From Mycobacteriales bacterium (GTDB taxonomy: Bacteria; Actinomycetota; Actinomycetes; JAFAQI01): 64,000 bases of DNA. Location of the stretch: contig DASZRO010000095.1 of NCBI GenBank assembly GCA_035550055.1, forward strand, positions 1 through 64,000. Direction: 5' to 3'. Each line of letters opens with the position of its first letter. Position 1 is the stretch's first letter. The notes beneath the pieces are model-generated. The model was given only the letters and a program-made list of their open reading frames with translations. It ran no database searches and was not told where the DNA came from. A program made the translations under genes and the position numbers. Below, in pieces: positions 1 to 9,436 of this stretch.

Positions 1-875
1 GCGTCGAACGCGCGGCGGACCCGTCCGAGGAACTCCTGCGGGCGCTCGTAGTAGTCCTCACGGCTGGCGACCAGGACAGTCCAGCCCGAGGCACGCATCT
101 GTTCCCGTCGCCGGTCATCGGCTCGACGCTGCTCCCAGTGATGCGCGCCGTCGTACTCGATGATGAGGCGCCGTTCCGGATAGGCGAAGTCTGCCCGCCC
201 GATGAAGCGGCCGGTCTGGTCGGTGACGACGTATTGCGCGACCGGGCGGTCGAAGCCGGCGCTGATGAGCAACACCCGAAGACGCGACTCCATGGGCGAC
301 TCGGTGAGCGGCTCGACGAGCTGGGCGACCCAGTCGGCCTGGCGAACGCCGCGAAGCCTTCGATGCGACCTGACGTACGCCGAGAAGTCGTCCGGGCCCA
401 TCAGGCCGGCGTGGCAGAGCGCATCGACGACGACGACAGCCTCGGTCAGCGAGAGCCAACGAGCGCAGTCGAAGGCGGTCCGCACCGGAGTCGTGATCGC
501 CGCTTCGTCGATCACGTGCAGGTCCGAAGCCTCGACGGTGATCTCGCGAACGATGCATCCCGGCCGCACCCGCCGCCAGTCGCCCGTGGGCCTGCCCATC
601 CACACCTGCAGTCCGCGACGGTCCTGCACCTCGACGCCGTATATCCACGCCGCGGTCAGACCGCAGAGAAACCCGTCCTGACCGAGGACCAGCTTCGCCG
701 CTTCGATTCGCGTCGTCAGATTGTCAGGGACCGACTTGTGTACCCAGACCTCGCGAAAGACGTGGCGCCATTCGTCGCCCGCCAGCGCGGTCGTAGTCAC
801 CCCGGCCGCCCGCGCCTCCGCGGTCGTGAACGGGCAGTGGGTCAGGCCAACGGGAACATTCGGGGTCACCGGCAC
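1..875 (-). CDS. DUF559 endonuclease-fold protein with AbiEi-like N-terminus (3' end outside window)
   Basis: No stop codon is reached before base 1, so the C-terminus is missing. I chose the GTG at 875; an in-frame TGA at 891-893 excludes anything further upstream, and GTG at 869 is the alternative. The N-terminus (FTTAEARAAGV, then WRHVFREVWV) looks like the winged-helix part of AbiEi-type antitoxin proteins. The C-terminal part (MESRLRVLL, RADFAYPERRLIIEYDG) is a DUF559/Vsr-like PD-(D/E)xK fold, with the acidic residues of a nuclease site visible. Such genes are scattered as single copies through actinobacterial chromosomes and are of unknown function. No toxin partner is visible on this side. 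Confidence 0.75.
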   Translation of the reverse strand, partial: MPVTPNVPVGLTHCPFTTAEARAAGVTTTALAGDEWRHVFREVWVHKSVPDNLTTRIEAAKLVLGQDGFLCGLTAAWIYGVEVQDRRGLQVWMGRPTGDWRRVRPGCIVREITVEASDLHVIDEAAITTPVRTAFDCARWLSLTEAVVVVDALCHAGLMGPDDFSAYVRSHRRLRGVRQADWVAQLVEPLTESPMESRLRVLLISAGFDRPVAQYVVTDQTGRFIGRADFAYPERRLIIEYDGAHHWEQRRADDRRREQMRASGWTVLVASREDYYERPQEFLGRVRRAFD

Positions 876-944
876 GCGCCGCAGCCTGCATCACTCGAGG
901 CGATCCACGTGAGCACCCATCCACAGCCTCACGCCTGACCACGT

Positions 945-1002
945 CGAGCCCAACGCTTTTGGTCTTTCGAGGGGGGTTGAAAGACCAAAAACGTTGGGCT
1001 CG
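945..1002. terminator. Long-stem hairpin, copy 1 of a repeated palindrome
   Basis: Arms 945-968 and 979-1002 pair at 23 of 24 positions around a 10-base loop (969-978) that carries a run of six G. It starts 3 bases past the ccsB stop codon, the position expected of a transcription terminator for the minus-strand haem/cytochrome operon. There is no clear U-tract. A diverged copy lies in inverted orientation at 25344-25400. Confidence 0.75.
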
Positions 1003-1005
1003 GCG

Positions 1006-2061
1006 TTAGGAGATGCCGGCGTAGCTGTGCAGACCGGTGATGACGGTGTTGACCACGTAGTAGTCGACCATCAGGCAGCCGAAGGCGATCAATGACAGCG
1101 TCGCGGCACGACGGCCTCGCCAGCCGGCGGTCGCCCGCGCATGCAGGTACGCCGCATAGCCGAGCCAGGTGATGAACGACCAGGTCTCCTTCGGATCCCA
1201 GCCCCAGTACCGGCTCCACGCCTGCTCGGCCCAGATCGCACCGGCGATGATCGCGAACGTCCAGACCGGGAAAGCGAACGTGATGACCCGGTAGGCCAGC
1301 CGGTCGAGCGACGCGGCGGACGGCAATGCACGCATCAGCCCGCCTCGCGCCGAGGTCATCTCGACCGCTGCGGCGGTGCCCGGGCCGAGGCTGACCTGCT
1401 CCGGGTGCATCGGCGAGCGCAGCCGCGCCAGCGCCGACACGTGCAGCGGCGGCTTGCCCCGCTCGTAGCGCTCCTTGAGCAGGTAGAGGATCGTCACCAC
1501 GCCGGAGACCATGAACGCGCCGGTGGCGGTGATCGCCGCGACGACGTGGATCTTGATCCAGTACGAGTTCAGCGCCGGCACCAGCGGACCCGGAGCGGCA
1601 TACAGAACGGTCCCGGCGAGCCCGAGATAGAGCACCACGGGGGCCATCAGGAACGCGCCGAGACAGCGCACCGACTCCGTGGTACGACGGGTCCGGCCGA
1701 ACCCGCCACGCAGCTTCGGCTGCGCCAGCAGGAACAGGTAGATCGTCACCGCGACGAGGGTGACCATGCACGAGAACTCGTACATGTTCCCCCACGGCAC
1801 CCGATGTACGGCGGCGCCGCGAGTGATGACCGACGACAGGTGAAAGCCCCAGCCCGCGACGGTGAGCAGGACCGCGCCACGACCGACGAGCTCCACCCGG
1901 CGTCGACCTTGCTCGACGGCCGCCGTACCTCCACCACGCGCCTCGGCTCGACGGCCCGCGGCGAACTCCGCGGCGTAGCCGAACATGGCGAATGCGTACG
2001 CGAAGACCGCCCACGTCAGCAGCACATCGGAGATGTGTGCGAGGTGGAGGTTCGGCTGCAT
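1006..2061 (-). CDS. ccsB: Cytochrome c biogenesis protein CcsB (CcsA-type haem handling protein)
   Basis: 351-residue polytopic membrane protein, part of the system II cytochrome c synthetase that carries haem across the membrane and attaches it to apocytochrome CxxCH motifs outside the cell. The family signature, a tryptophan-rich haem-binding loop, is present near residues 260-275 (WAEQAWSRYWGWDPKE), with conserved His residues around it. It is the last gene of the operon hemL, phosphatase, resA, ccdA, resB, ccsB. Its ATG follows the resB stop after 2 bases. The hairpin at 945-1002 closes the unit. Length is usual for actinobacterial CcsB. Confidence 0.96.
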   Translation of the reverse strand: MQPNLHLAHISDVLLTWAVFAYAFAMFGYAAEFAAGRRAEARGGGTAAVEQGRRRVELVGRGAVLLTVAGWGFHLSSVITRGAAVHRVPWGNMYEFSCMVTLVAVTIYLFLLAQPKLRGGFGRTRRTTESVRCLGAFLMAPVVLYLGLAGTVLYAAPGPLVPALNSYWIKIHVVAAITATGAFMVSGVVTILYLLKERYERGKPPLHVSALARLRSPMHPEQVSLGPGTAAAVEMTSARGGLMRALPSAASLDRLAYRVITFAFPVWTFAIIAGAIWAEQAWSRYWGWDPKETWSFITWLGYAAYLHARATAGWRGRRAATLSLIAFGCLMVDYYVVNTVITGLHSYAGIS

Positions 2062-2063
2062 CC

Positions 2064-3713
2064 CTAGTCCTTCTCGGTCGGCTCTACGTCGGTCGACCCG
2101 GTGTCAGTCGACGCAGCCCCCGGTGGTTCGCCAGCGATCCGACCGACCAGATCTTCGAGCTCGCCGTTGAATCCGTCGACGTCACTGCGGGCGAGCCCGG
2201 CCGCCATCACAACCGTACGCCCGTCGGGATCGTCACTCGCCGCCGGGATCGCCCGTAGCCAGAACCGGCGCCGGCGTACCCGCAGCGAGGCGAGCAGCCC
2301 GGCGATCACGAGGATCGCGCCGGCCAACAGCGTGCGCTTGCCCGGCTCGTGCGCGACCTGGAACGTCGCCCACTGGTCGACCCCGTGGAAGGTCACCGTC
2401 GCGCCGTCTTTGAGGTGCCAGCTCTTGCCCGGCGACAGCTGCGTGACGCCGATGTTCTTCAGCGACGCGACGTTGAGGGAGTACACCGACTGCGGTACGC
2501 CGGAGTTCATGCCGAGGTTGCCCGACCACGCGGCGAGCGAGAGCACCGGACGTTCCAGTCCCGGGTACACAGAGGTGACGGCACCGTTGGCCGCGTAGCC
2601 CTGGGTCGGGTAGAAGAACCCGGTCAGCCCGAGCTGCTGCCCCCCGCCGAGATCCGGGATCTTCACGACGCCGTGCGAGGTGAACTCGGAGTCGTCGGGC
2701 AGGAAGGGCGTGTCCCCGGAGTAGACCGTCTCACCGGCGGAGTTGGTCACGCTGATCTTCAACGAGTACCCGTGTCCGACGAGGAATACCTTCGCGCCGT
2801 CGACGTCGAGCGGGTGGTTGACCTCGATGTCGTAGGGCTTCGCCACCGCGGTGGGCGAGCTCTTGTACGTGATGTGCGCGTTGAACGCGGTCGGCTCACC
2901 GTTGGACTGGTAGGCGGCGGTGAACTTGTCGAGGGAGAACGAGAACGGCGCGAGCTGGGAGTCGGTGAACAGCCGCGAGGGCTCGAACACGTCGTAGAAC
3001 TCGCGCGCGTTGGCGAAGCTGCCGCCGTCGGTCACGAGCACGGTGCCCTTGAAGCCGTAGAGGCCGGTCGCCGCAATGCCGACGAGCAGTACGACGAGCG
3101 ACACGTGGAACACGAGGTTGCCGGTCTCGCGCAAGTAGCCCTTCTCGGCTGCAACCGTGACGACCCCGTCGGCCTCCTCGCGACGGTCGACCCGCCAGCG
3201 CGACCGTCGCAGGACCCGATGGGCGTCGGCGGCCACCTGGTCGGGCGAGGACTCGGTCGTCCACTTCGTCGAGGCCGGCAGCCGCATCAGGTGACGTGGC
3301 GCGTCGGGAGCGCGTCGGCGCAACGCCGCGGCGTGCAGCCGGATCCGGGGAACCAGGCAGCCGATCAGCGAGACGAACAGCAGCAGATAGATCGCGGCGA
3401 ACCACGGCGCGCCGAAGACGTTGAACAGTGACAGGTGCTTCATCAGCGGCCCGAGGTGGGGATGGTTCGCGATGAAGTTGTCGACCTTGACCGGGTCGAG
3501 CCCGGTCTGCGGGATGAAGGTTCCCGGGATCGCGGCGAGCGCGAGCAAGGTGAGCAGCAGCAGCGCCGTACGCATGCTGGTCAGCTGGCGCCACAGCCGG
3601 CGGCCGGTCGCGAAAAGGCCGCCGGGCCGCGCGTCGGGCACGGGCGCGGGAGCGGTCGAGAGCGGTGTCAGCTCCTCGTTGGTGGCCTCGGTCGGCTCGG
3701 TCGTCGTCGACAT
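2064..3713 (-). CDS. resB: Cytochrome c biogenesis protein ResB (Ccs1)
   Basis: 549 residues; the partner of CcsB in the system II haem lyase complex. Three membrane segments cluster in the N-terminal 220 residues (near 50-70, 105-125, 200-220). A long extracytoplasmic domain follows, then a fourth segment near 465-485 and an acidic cytoplasmic tail. This is the standard Ccs1/ResB layout. Its ATG overlaps the ccdA stop codon (ATGA at 3712), so the two are probably translationally coupled. Function is inferred from family and from the complete resA-ccdA-resB-ccsB order. Confidence 0.96.
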   Translation of the reverse strand: MSTTTEPTEATNEELTPLSTAPAPVPDARPGGLFATGRRLWRQLTSMRTALLLLTLLALAAIPGTFIPQTGLDPVKVDNFIANHPHLGPLMKHLSLFNVFGAPWFAAIYLLLFVSLIGCLVPRIRLHAAALRRRAPDAPRHLMRLPASTKWTTESSPDQVAADAHRVLRRSRWRVDRREEADGVVTVAAEKGYLRETGNLVFHVSLVVLLVGIAATGLYGFKGTVLVTDGGSFANAREFYDVFEPSRLFTDSQLAPFSFSLDKFTAAYQSNGEPTAFNAHITYKSSPTAVAKPYDIEVNHPLDVDGAKVFLVGHGYSLKISVTNSAGETVYSGDTPFLPDDSEFTSHGVVKIPDLGGGQQLGLTGFFYPTQGYAANGAVTSVYPGLERPVLSLAAWSGNLGMNSGVPQSVYSLNVASLKNIGVTQLSPGKSWHLKDGATVTFHGVDQWATFQVAHEPGKRTLLAGAILVIAGLLASLRVRRRRFWLRAIPAASDDPDGRTVVMAAGLARSDVDGFNGELEDLVGRIAGEPPGAASTDTGSTDVEPTEKD

Positions 3714-4549
3714 CAGACCGGAGCCGTGTAGCTCGGGAACCAGTCACGGACGTGGTTCGACAGCGTGGTCCACTCGCCGGTGAGCAGCAGTACGCCGACC
3801 GCGACGAGCAGCAGGCCGCCGCCGCGTACGACGACGGCGTAGTGACGTTTCACGACCGCGAAAGCGCCGAGCGCCTTGCGGAATGCGAGCCCGGCCACGA
3901 CGAACGGCAGGCCGAGCCCAGCGCAGTAGACCGCGGTGAGCAGCGCCCCCCGCCCCGCCGTCGCGGTGTTGGGATCGCCGGCGAGGCTCAGCACGACACC
4001 GAGCGTGGGCCCGGTGCACGGCGTCCAGCCGACCCCGAACGCCAGCCCGAGCAGCGGCGCGCCGGCGATGCCGAGCATCGGCAGCCGATGGAAGCGCCAC
4101 TCGCGCTGGAAGCCTGGCATGAGCCCCATGAAGGCGAGTCCCATGACGACCGCGACGGCGCCGGCGATCCGGTCCACCAGCGTCGCGTGCTGGTCGAGGT
4201 GGGCGCCGGCGGCGCCGAAGAACGCGCCGAACAGCACGAAGACCGAGGAGAACCCGGCGACGAACAGCAGCGAGCCGACGAGCACCCGGCCGCGGCGGCT
4301 GCCGGGGGTGCGCGGCCGTGCCTCGACCGCGACCGTGGCACCCGGGCCGTCGGAGAGCCGCTGGGTGCTCGCGGCGAGGTCGGCGGCTGACAGCCCGGTC
4401 ACGTACGACAGGTACGCCGGAACGAGCGGCAGCACGCACGGGGACAGGAACGACACCAGACCGGCGAGGAACGCCACCGGGATCGCGAGCACCAGGCTCC
4501 CCGAGGCGGCGTGCTCGAACGCGCTGCTCGCGCTTGCCAGGACGATCAC
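3713..4549 (-). CDS. ccdA: Cytochrome c biogenesis protein CcdA (thiol-disulfide transmembrane reductase)
   Basis: 278 residues with about six membrane segments. CcdA passes electrons from cytoplasmic thioredoxin to the exported thioredoxin-like protein ResA, which keeps apocytochrome cysteines reduced. The two redox cysteines of the family are visible in FLSPCVLPLVPAYLSY near the N-terminus and GWTPCTGPTLG in the second half. I chose the GTG at 4549, which overlaps the resA TGA (GTGA). A longer upstream reading frame exists but would run through resA and adds no membrane segment. Confidence 0.95.
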   Translation of the reverse strand: MIVLASASSAFEHAASGSLVLAIPVAFLAGLVSFLSPCVLPLVPAYLSYVTGLSAADLAASTQRLSDGPGATVAVEARPRTPGSRRGRVLVGSLLFVAGFSSVFVLFGAFFGAAGAHLDQHATLVDRIAGAVAVVMGLAFMGLMPGFQREWRFHRLPMLGIAGAPLLGLAFGVGWTPCTGPTLGVVLSLAGDPNTATAGRGALLTAVYCAGLGLPFVVAGLAFRKALGAFAVVKRHYAVVVRGGGLLLVAVGVLLLTGEWTTLSNHVRDWFPSYTAPV

Positions 4550-5133
4550 GCGAGCTTCCCGTCGAGAGCGTCCTGGACGAGGGTGCGCAGCGCGGTGTAC
4601 TCGATCCCGCCGGTGACCTTGGCGAGGATGTCGCCGTTCGGGGCGACCACGATCGTCGTCGGGGTCGACGCGGGGATGGCGTGCGGGAACTGCAGCGCGA
4701 GGCTCTCGTTGGCGTCGTAGATGCTGGGGTAGGTCACGTGGTACTGCCGCTCGAAGCTCTGCCCGGCGGCGGGCGAGGTCTCGCGCTCGTCGATGCCGAG
4801 GAAGGCGACTCCTTTTGCCGCGTCGTCCTTGGCGAGCTGCGCGAAGCCCTGCTCTTCTTCGTGGCAGGGCACACACCAGCTGCCCCAGAAGTTCACGACG
4901 ACCACCTTGCCGCGGTCGCTGGTCAGGTCGAAGTGAGTACCGGTCAACGTCGTACCGCTGACGTCTCCTACCTGGTAGTGATGACCGGCCAGGACGGTGA
5001 TGTTGCCGCTGCCGCCCTGGATCCCGAGCGAGCCGTCGACGTCACCCTGGCTGACGCTGCTGCCCCCGGCACACCCGGCGACCGCGAGCGCGGTGAGGCC
5101 GGCAAGGAGAACCCGGGGAAGACGAAAAACCAT
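4546..5133 (-). CDS. resA: ResA/TlpA-type thioredoxin-like lipoprotein
   Basis: 195 residues. It starts with a short lipoprotein signal peptide ending in the lipobox LAVAGC, followed by a thioredoxin fold with the active site WCVPC. It should reduce the CxxCH cysteines of apocytochrome c outside the membrane, receiving electrons from CcdA. I chose the ATG at 5133 because it places the signal peptide at the N-terminus. A GTG at 5157 would add eight residues and swallow the GGGAGGG that could serve as ribosome binding site (about 15 bases from the ATG, somewhat far). It lies 57 bp downstream of the phosphatase gene and overlaps ccdA. Confidence 0.93.
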   Translation of the reverse strand: MVFRLPRVLLAGLTALAVAGCAGGSSVSQGDVDGSLGIQGGSGNITVLAGHHYQVGDVSGTTLTGTHFDLTSDRGKVVVVNFWGSWCVPCHEEEQGFAQLAKDDAAKGVAFLGIDERETSPAAGQSFERQYHVTYPSIYDANESLALQFPHAIPASTPTTIVVAPNGDILAKVTGGIEYTALRTLVQDALDGKLA

Positions 5134-5190
5134 GGCCCACCATTGTCGCCCTCCCACCTGAGAACCCTTCGGGCGGATGGCACATGCGCG

Positions 5191-5823
5191 CTACGCGCCG
5201 CCTACCCGCTTGCGGCCGGTGTCGCCGGCGGGTTCTGAGTAGTCCACCCGGGCGATCCGGTCCCCGTCGTACACGATCGAGGTGAGCGACGCGAGCGCGC
5301 ACCGCCTGCGGTCCGGCCGGTGCCACAGCGTCTCGCCGGTCAGGTAGCGACGGGTGACCTCGATCGGCAGCTGGTGGCTGACCAGCACCGCCTCGTGCCC
5401 CTCGGCCGCCTCACGCGCGTCGGCCACCGCCGCCGCCACCCGCTTGGCCACGGCGAGGTAGGGCTCGCCCCACGACGGCCGGAACGGGTTCCACAGATGC
5501 CGCCACACCGCCGGCCGGCGCAGCGACCCATCCCCGACGCCGAACGTCTTGCCCTCGAAGAAGTTCTCGCTTTCGATCAGCCGCTCGTCGGTCGTCGGCG
5601 TGATCCCGAACAGCTCCGCGGTGGGCGCCGCGGTCTGGACGGCACGCTCCAGCGGCGAGGACCGTACGACGGTCACGTCGTGGCTCGCGAGCGCGTCGCG
5701 GGCCTGCAGCGCCATCCGCTCCCCTGCCTCGGAGAGCACGAAGCCGGGCAGCCGGCCGTAGAGCACACCGGTCGGGTTGTAGACCTCTCCGTGGCGCAGC
5801 AGGTGGACGATCGTCTGCGTCAC
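5191..5823 (-). CDS. Histidine phosphatase (phosphoglycerate-mutase-like) family protein
   Basis: 210 residues. The branch-1 histidine phosphatase motif LLRHGEVYN near the N-terminus carries the phosphorylated His. [11 protein letters not shown] supplies the second arginine, and LVSHQLPIE the second catalytic His. The start is the GTG at 5823, which overlaps the hemL stop (GTGA). Substrate is unknown; such proteins sit between hemL and resA in many actinobacteria, and a link to haem or cytochrome biogenesis is only contextual. The last residues ([11 protein letters not shown]) show no anchor. Confidence 0.88.
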   Translation of the reverse strand: MTQTIVHLLRHGEVYNPTGVLYGRLPGFVLSEAGERMALQARDALASHDVTVVRSSPLERAVQTAAPTAELFGITPTTDERLIESENFFEGKTFGVGDGSLRRPAVWRHLWNPFRPSWGEPYLAVAKRVAAAVADAREAAEGHEAVLVSHQLPIEVTRRYLTGETLWHRPDRRRCALASLTSIVYDGDRIARVDYSEPAGDTGRKRVGGA

Positions 5824-7115
5824 TGCGCGACCTCCGCCGCGGCAGCGGCCGCGGCGGGCAGCGCGTCGATGACCCGGTCGAGCGCGGCGTCGTCGTGCGC
5901 GGCGCTGAGGAACCACGCCTCGTACGCCGACGGCGGCAGGTAGACGCCGCGGTCGAGCATGGCGTGGAAGAACGCCGCGTAACGCCGCGTCGACGTCGTA
6001 CTCGCGGTCGCGAAGTCGATCACCTCCGTGTCGGTGAAGAACACGGAGAACAGGTTGCCCGCACTGTTCACCCGATGGGCCACACCGCCCTCGGTCAACG
6101 CCGCCGACACCGCCGCCGACAGCCGCTGCGAGGCCGCGTCCACCGTCGCATAGACCTCGGGGGTGCAGTTCGACAGCTGGGCGAGCCCCGCCGCGACGGC
6201 GGCCGGGTTCCCCGACAGGGTCCCCGCCTGGTAGACCGGCCCGGCCGGGGCAAGCGCCGACATCACCTCCGCTTGGCCGCCGAACGCCGCCGCGGGCAGC
6301 CCGCCGCTCATCACCTTGCCGAAGGTGAACAGGTCAGGGCTGACACCTTCGAGCCCCCACCATCCCGCCGGCCCGACGCGGAAGCCGGTGAGCACCTCGT
6401 CGAGGATCAGCAACGCGCCGTGGGTGGCGGTCAGCTCGCGCAGCAGGGCGTTGAATCCCGCCCGCGGAGCGACGACGCCCATGTTCGCCGCGGCGGCTTC
6501 GACGATCACGCACGCGATGTCGGCGCCGAACCCGTCGAAGGCCGCGGTCGCTGCCGTCACGTCGTTGTACGGAAGAACGATCGTGTCTGCGGCGCTGGCG
6601 CCCGTCACTCCGGGCGTGTCAGGCAAGCCGAAGGTCAACACCCCGCTGCCGGCGCTGGCGAGCAACGCGTCGACGTGGCCGTGGTAGCAACCCGCGAACT
6701 TCACCACCTTCGCCCGGCCGGTGACCCCGCGGGCCAGCCGTACGGCGGTCATCGTCGCCTCGGTCCCCGAGCTCACCAGCCGTACTCGCTCGACGGGCGC
6801 CACCCGCTCGCAGATCAGCTCAGCCAGCTCGACCTCGCCCGGAGTCGGCGCGCCGAAGGACAGCCCCGACGATGCGGCCCGGGCGACCGCCTCGACGACG
6901 GCCGGATGCGCATGGCCGAGGATCATCGGTCCCCAGGAGCAGACGAGGTCCACGTATTCGTTGCCGTCCGCGTCGTACAGGTACGGCCCGCGGCCGCGGA
7001 CCATGAACCGCGGCGCCCCCCCGACCGCGCCGAACGCGCGAACCGGTGAGTTCACCCCTCCCGGCGTCACCTGCTGGGCGCGCGCGAACAGCGCCGCAGA
7101 GGCATCGGTGGGCAT
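5820..7115 (-). CDS. hemL: Glutamate-1-semialdehyde 2,1-aminomutase
   Basis: 431 residues, the usual length. A PLP enzyme of the C5 pathway that converts glutamate-1-semialdehyde, the product of HemA (encoded at 11963-13270), into 5-aminolevulinate. The class III aminotransferase motif DEVLTGFR and the PLP lysine in [10 protein letters not shown] are present. The start is ATG 7115, preceded by GAGGATGG. Longer upstream readings give a low-complexity extension that does not look like protein. It is the first gene of the cytochrome maturation operon and is divergent from the serine hydrolase gene, 49 bp away. Confidence 0.97.
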   Translation of the reverse strand: MPTDASAALFARAQQVTPGGVNSPVRAFGAVGGAPRFMVRGRGPYLYDADGNEYVDLVCSWGPMILGHAHPAVVEAVARAASSGLSFGAPTPGEVELAELICERVAPVERVRLVSSGTEATMTAVRLARGVTGRAKVVKFAGCYHGHVDALLASAGSGVLTFGLPDTPGVTGASAADTIVLPYNDVTAATAAFDGFGADIACVIVEAAAANMGVVAPRAGFNALLRELTATHGALLILDEVLTGFRVGPAGWWGLEGVSPDLFTFGKVMSGGLPAAAFGGQAEVMSALAPAGPVYQAGTLSGNPAAVAAGLAQLSNCTPEVYATVDAASQRLSAAVSAALTEGGVAHRVNSAGNLFSVFFTDTEVIDFATASTTSTRRYAAFFHAMLDRGVYLPPSAYEAWFLSAAHDDAALDRVIDALPAAAAAAAEVAQ

Positions 7116-7164
7116 GCACCCATCCTCGCAGGCGCGACTCGGGCAGCCGTGGGACGCTGCTGGC

Positions 7165-8400
7165 ATGGCTGATTTCGGGGTGACGACGGACCCGGCACAG
7201 GTGGGCATCGACGCGGACCGGCTGGCGCGCATCGACCGCCACTTCGCGAGGTACGTCGACGACGGGCGGCTGCCGGGGTGGCAGCTCACGGTCAGCCGCC
7301 GGGGCGAGATCGCCCACCTGTCGTCGTACGGGCAAGCCGACATCGAGGCCGGCCGAGCGGTGGAGACCGAAACCATCTGGCGGATCTACTCGATGTCGAA
7401 GCCGATCACGTCGGTCGCGGCGATGATGCTCTACGAGGAGGGCGCCTTCGAGCTGACGGACCCGATCAGCAACTGGATCCCCGAGTTCGCCGAACCGCAG
7501 GTGTACGTCCAGGGGTCGGCCGCGAAGCCCGTGCTGGTGCCGGCCACCGAGCCGGTGCGGGTCTGGCACATCCTCACCCACACGGCGGGCCTGACCTACG
7601 GCTTCCACCGGGTCCACGTCACCGACGAGATCTACCGCAACGCCGGCTTCGAGTTCGGCGTGCCGAAAGGACTCGACCTCGCCGGCGTGGCGGCGGCGGT
7701 GGCGGCGCTCCCGCTGGCGTTCAACCCGGGCAGCGAGTGGCTGTACTCAATGGCGACCGACGTACTCGGCCGGCTCGTCGAGTGCTGGTCGGGCCAGACC
7801 CTCGACGCCTTCTTTGCCGAACGCATCTTCGGACCGCTGGACATGGTCGACACCGGCTTCTACCCGCCGGCGGCCGATCTCGACCGGCTGTGCGCGCTCT
7901 ACGCGGTGACCCCCGGGTCGCCGGAGAAGGTGCGCTTCGACGTGTTCGGCAACGCTTTCATGAAGGCGCCCTCGTGGCTGTCCGGCGGCGGCGGACTGGT
8001 CTCGACCAGCCGCGACTACACCCGCTTCGCGCAGATGCTGCTGAACCAGGGCACGCTCGACGGGGCGCGCATCCTCTCGCCGCGCACCATCCGGTTCATG
8101 AGCAAGAACCACCTGCCCGGCGGCGCGGATCTCGAGACGTTCGGCCGGCCGCTGTTCGCCGAGACCCGCTACGACGGCGTCGGCTTCGGCCTCGGCTTCG
8201 CGGTCACCGAGGACCCGGTCGCGCACAAGGTGATGTGCAGCGCCGGCGAGTACTACTGGGGCGGCATGGCCAGCACCGCGTTCTGGGTCGACCCGGCGGA
8301 GGATCTCGCGGTCGTGTTCATGACGCAGCTGATGCCGTCGAGCACCTACCCGATCCGCAGCCAGCTGCGTCAGCTCGTCTACCAGGCACTCATCGACTAG
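7165..8400 (+). CDS. Serine hydrolase, beta-lactamase/esterase (class C PBP-like) family
   Basis: 411 residues of the beta-lactamase-like fold (PF00144). The catalytic SxxK is S76-M-S-K79, the second motif is probably YSM in [11 protein letters not shown], and a GGM near the C-terminus replaces the KTG-type motif. There is no signal peptide, so a cytoplasmic esterase or amidase is more likely than an exported beta-lactamase. The start is ATG 7165; further upstream the frame only extends into the hemL antisense. It is monocistronic, divergent from hemL and convergent with hemB. Confidence 0.88.
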   Translation: MADFGVTTDPAQVGIDADRLARIDRHFARYVDDGRLPGWQLTVSRRGEIAHLSSYGQADIEAGRAVETETIWRIYSMSKPITSVAAMMLYEEGAFELTDPISNWIPEFAEPQVYVQGSAAKPVLVPATEPVRVWHILTHTAGLTYGFHRVHVTDEIYRNAGFEFGVPKGLDLAGVAAAVAALPLAFNPGSEWLYSMATDVLGRLVECWSGQTLDAFFAERIFGPLDMVDTGFYPPAADLDRLCALYAVTPGSPEKVRFDVFGNAFMKAPSWLSGGGGLVSTSRDYTRFAQMLLNQGTLDGARILSPRTIRFMSKNHLPGGADLETFGRPLFAETRYDGVGFGLGFAVTEDPVAHKVMCSAGEYYWGGMASTAFWVDPAEDLAVVFMTQLMPSSTYPIRSQLRQLVYQALID

Positions 8401-8451
8401 AGCGCAAGGCACATGCGTACTGCTATGGCGATACCCATGTGCCGTTCGCTC
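8400..8451. terminator. Bidirectional hairpin between serine hydrolase and hemB
   Basis: Arms 8400-8415 and 8436-8451 pair at 14 of 16 positions around a 20-base loop. The element covers the stop codons of both convergent genes (TAG ending at 8400, and CTA at 8423-8425), so it can fold in either transcript. No T-run follows on either side. Confidence 0.6.
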
Positions 8452-9436
8452 GCGCCGCGAGCTCCGTCGCCCAGTAGGTCAGCACGATGCCGGCGCCGGC
8501 GCGCTTGATCGAGGTCACCATCTCCCCGATCGCGCGCTCGCGGTCCAGCCACCCGTTGGCAGCTGCCGCCTCGACCATCGCGTACTCCCCCGACACGTTG
8601 TACGCCGCGACCGGCACGTCCACCGCGCCGGCGAGCGCCCGCACCACGTCCAGGTAGCCGACGGCCGGCTTCACCATCACGAGGTCGGCACCCTCGGCGA
8701 CGTCGAGCCTCGCCTCCGCGACCGCCTCGCGCGCCGACCTGGCCGGGTCCTGCTGGTAGGAGGACCGGTCACCGAACTGTGGGGCGCACTCCGCGGCGTC
8801 ACGGAACGGCCCGTAGAAGGCGGAGGCGTACTTCGCGGAGTAGGCCATGATCGCCACGTCGGAATACCCGGCGCCATCGAGGGCAGCTCGGATCGCTGCG
8901 ACCTGGCCGTCCATCATCCCGCTCGGCCCGACGACCTGTACGCCGGCCGCAGCCTGCGCCAACGCGATGGCCGCGTAGCGCTCGAGTGTGGCGTCGTTGT
9001 CGACGTCGCCACCGTCGGTGAGCAGTCCGCAGTGCCCGTGGTCGGTGTACTCGTCCAGACACAGATCAGCCATCACCACGAGCGAGTCGCCGACCTCCGA
9101 GGCGACGTCGCGCAGCGCCAGCTGCACGATCCCGTTCGGGTCGTCGGCGGAGCTGCCGCGGGCGTCCTTGACCGCCGGGACGCCGAACAGGATGACGCCG
9201 CCGACGCCCGCCGCCGCCGCCTCGACCACCGCCTTCCGCAACGAGTCACGGGTGTGCTGGAAGACCCCGGGCATCGAGGGGATGGCGACCGGTTCGGCGA
9301 TGCCTTCCTTGACGAACAGCGGCAGCACCAGGTCCGACGCCGTCACCTCCACCGATGCGACGAGGCGGCGCAGTGCCGCGGTACGCCGCAGCCGGCGAGG
9401 CCGCGACGCCGGAAACGCCGCACCGTGATCGGTCAT
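8423..9436 (-). CDS. hemB: Porphobilinogen synthase (delta-aminolevulinate dehydratase)
   Basis: 337 residues. Condenses two 5-aminolevulinate molecules to porphobilinogen. Both Schiff-base lysines are visible: MAYSAKYASAFYGP and LVMVKPAVGYLD. In the metal site the sequence DLCLDEYTDHGHCG keeps the first and third cysteines of zinc enzymes but has Asp at the second, a mixed form. The ATG overlaps the hemD stop (ATGA at 9433), placing it last in the rex-hemA-hemC-hemD-hemB operon. Confidence 0.97.
   Translation of the reverse strand: MTDHGAAFPASRPRRLRRTAALRRLVASVEVTASDLVLPLFVKEGIAEPVAIPSMPGVFQHTRDSLRKAVVEAAAAGVGGVILFGVPAVKDARGSSADDPNGIVQLALRDVASEVGDSLVVMADLCLDEYTDHGHCGLLTDGGDVDNDATLERYAAIALAQAAAGVQVVGPSGMMDGQVAAIRAALDGAGYSDVAIMAYSAKYASAFYGPFRDAAECAPQFGDRSSYQQDPARSAREAVAEARLDVAEGADLVMVKPAVGYLDVVRALAGAVDVPVAAYNVSGEYAMVEAAAANGWLDRERAIGEMVTSIKRAGAGIVLTYWATELAARANGTWVSP

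Noticed and set aside
138-938. Plus-strand frame opposite the DUF559 gene
   Set aside because: The minus strand encodes recognisable AbiEi/DUF559 motifs through to the window edge.
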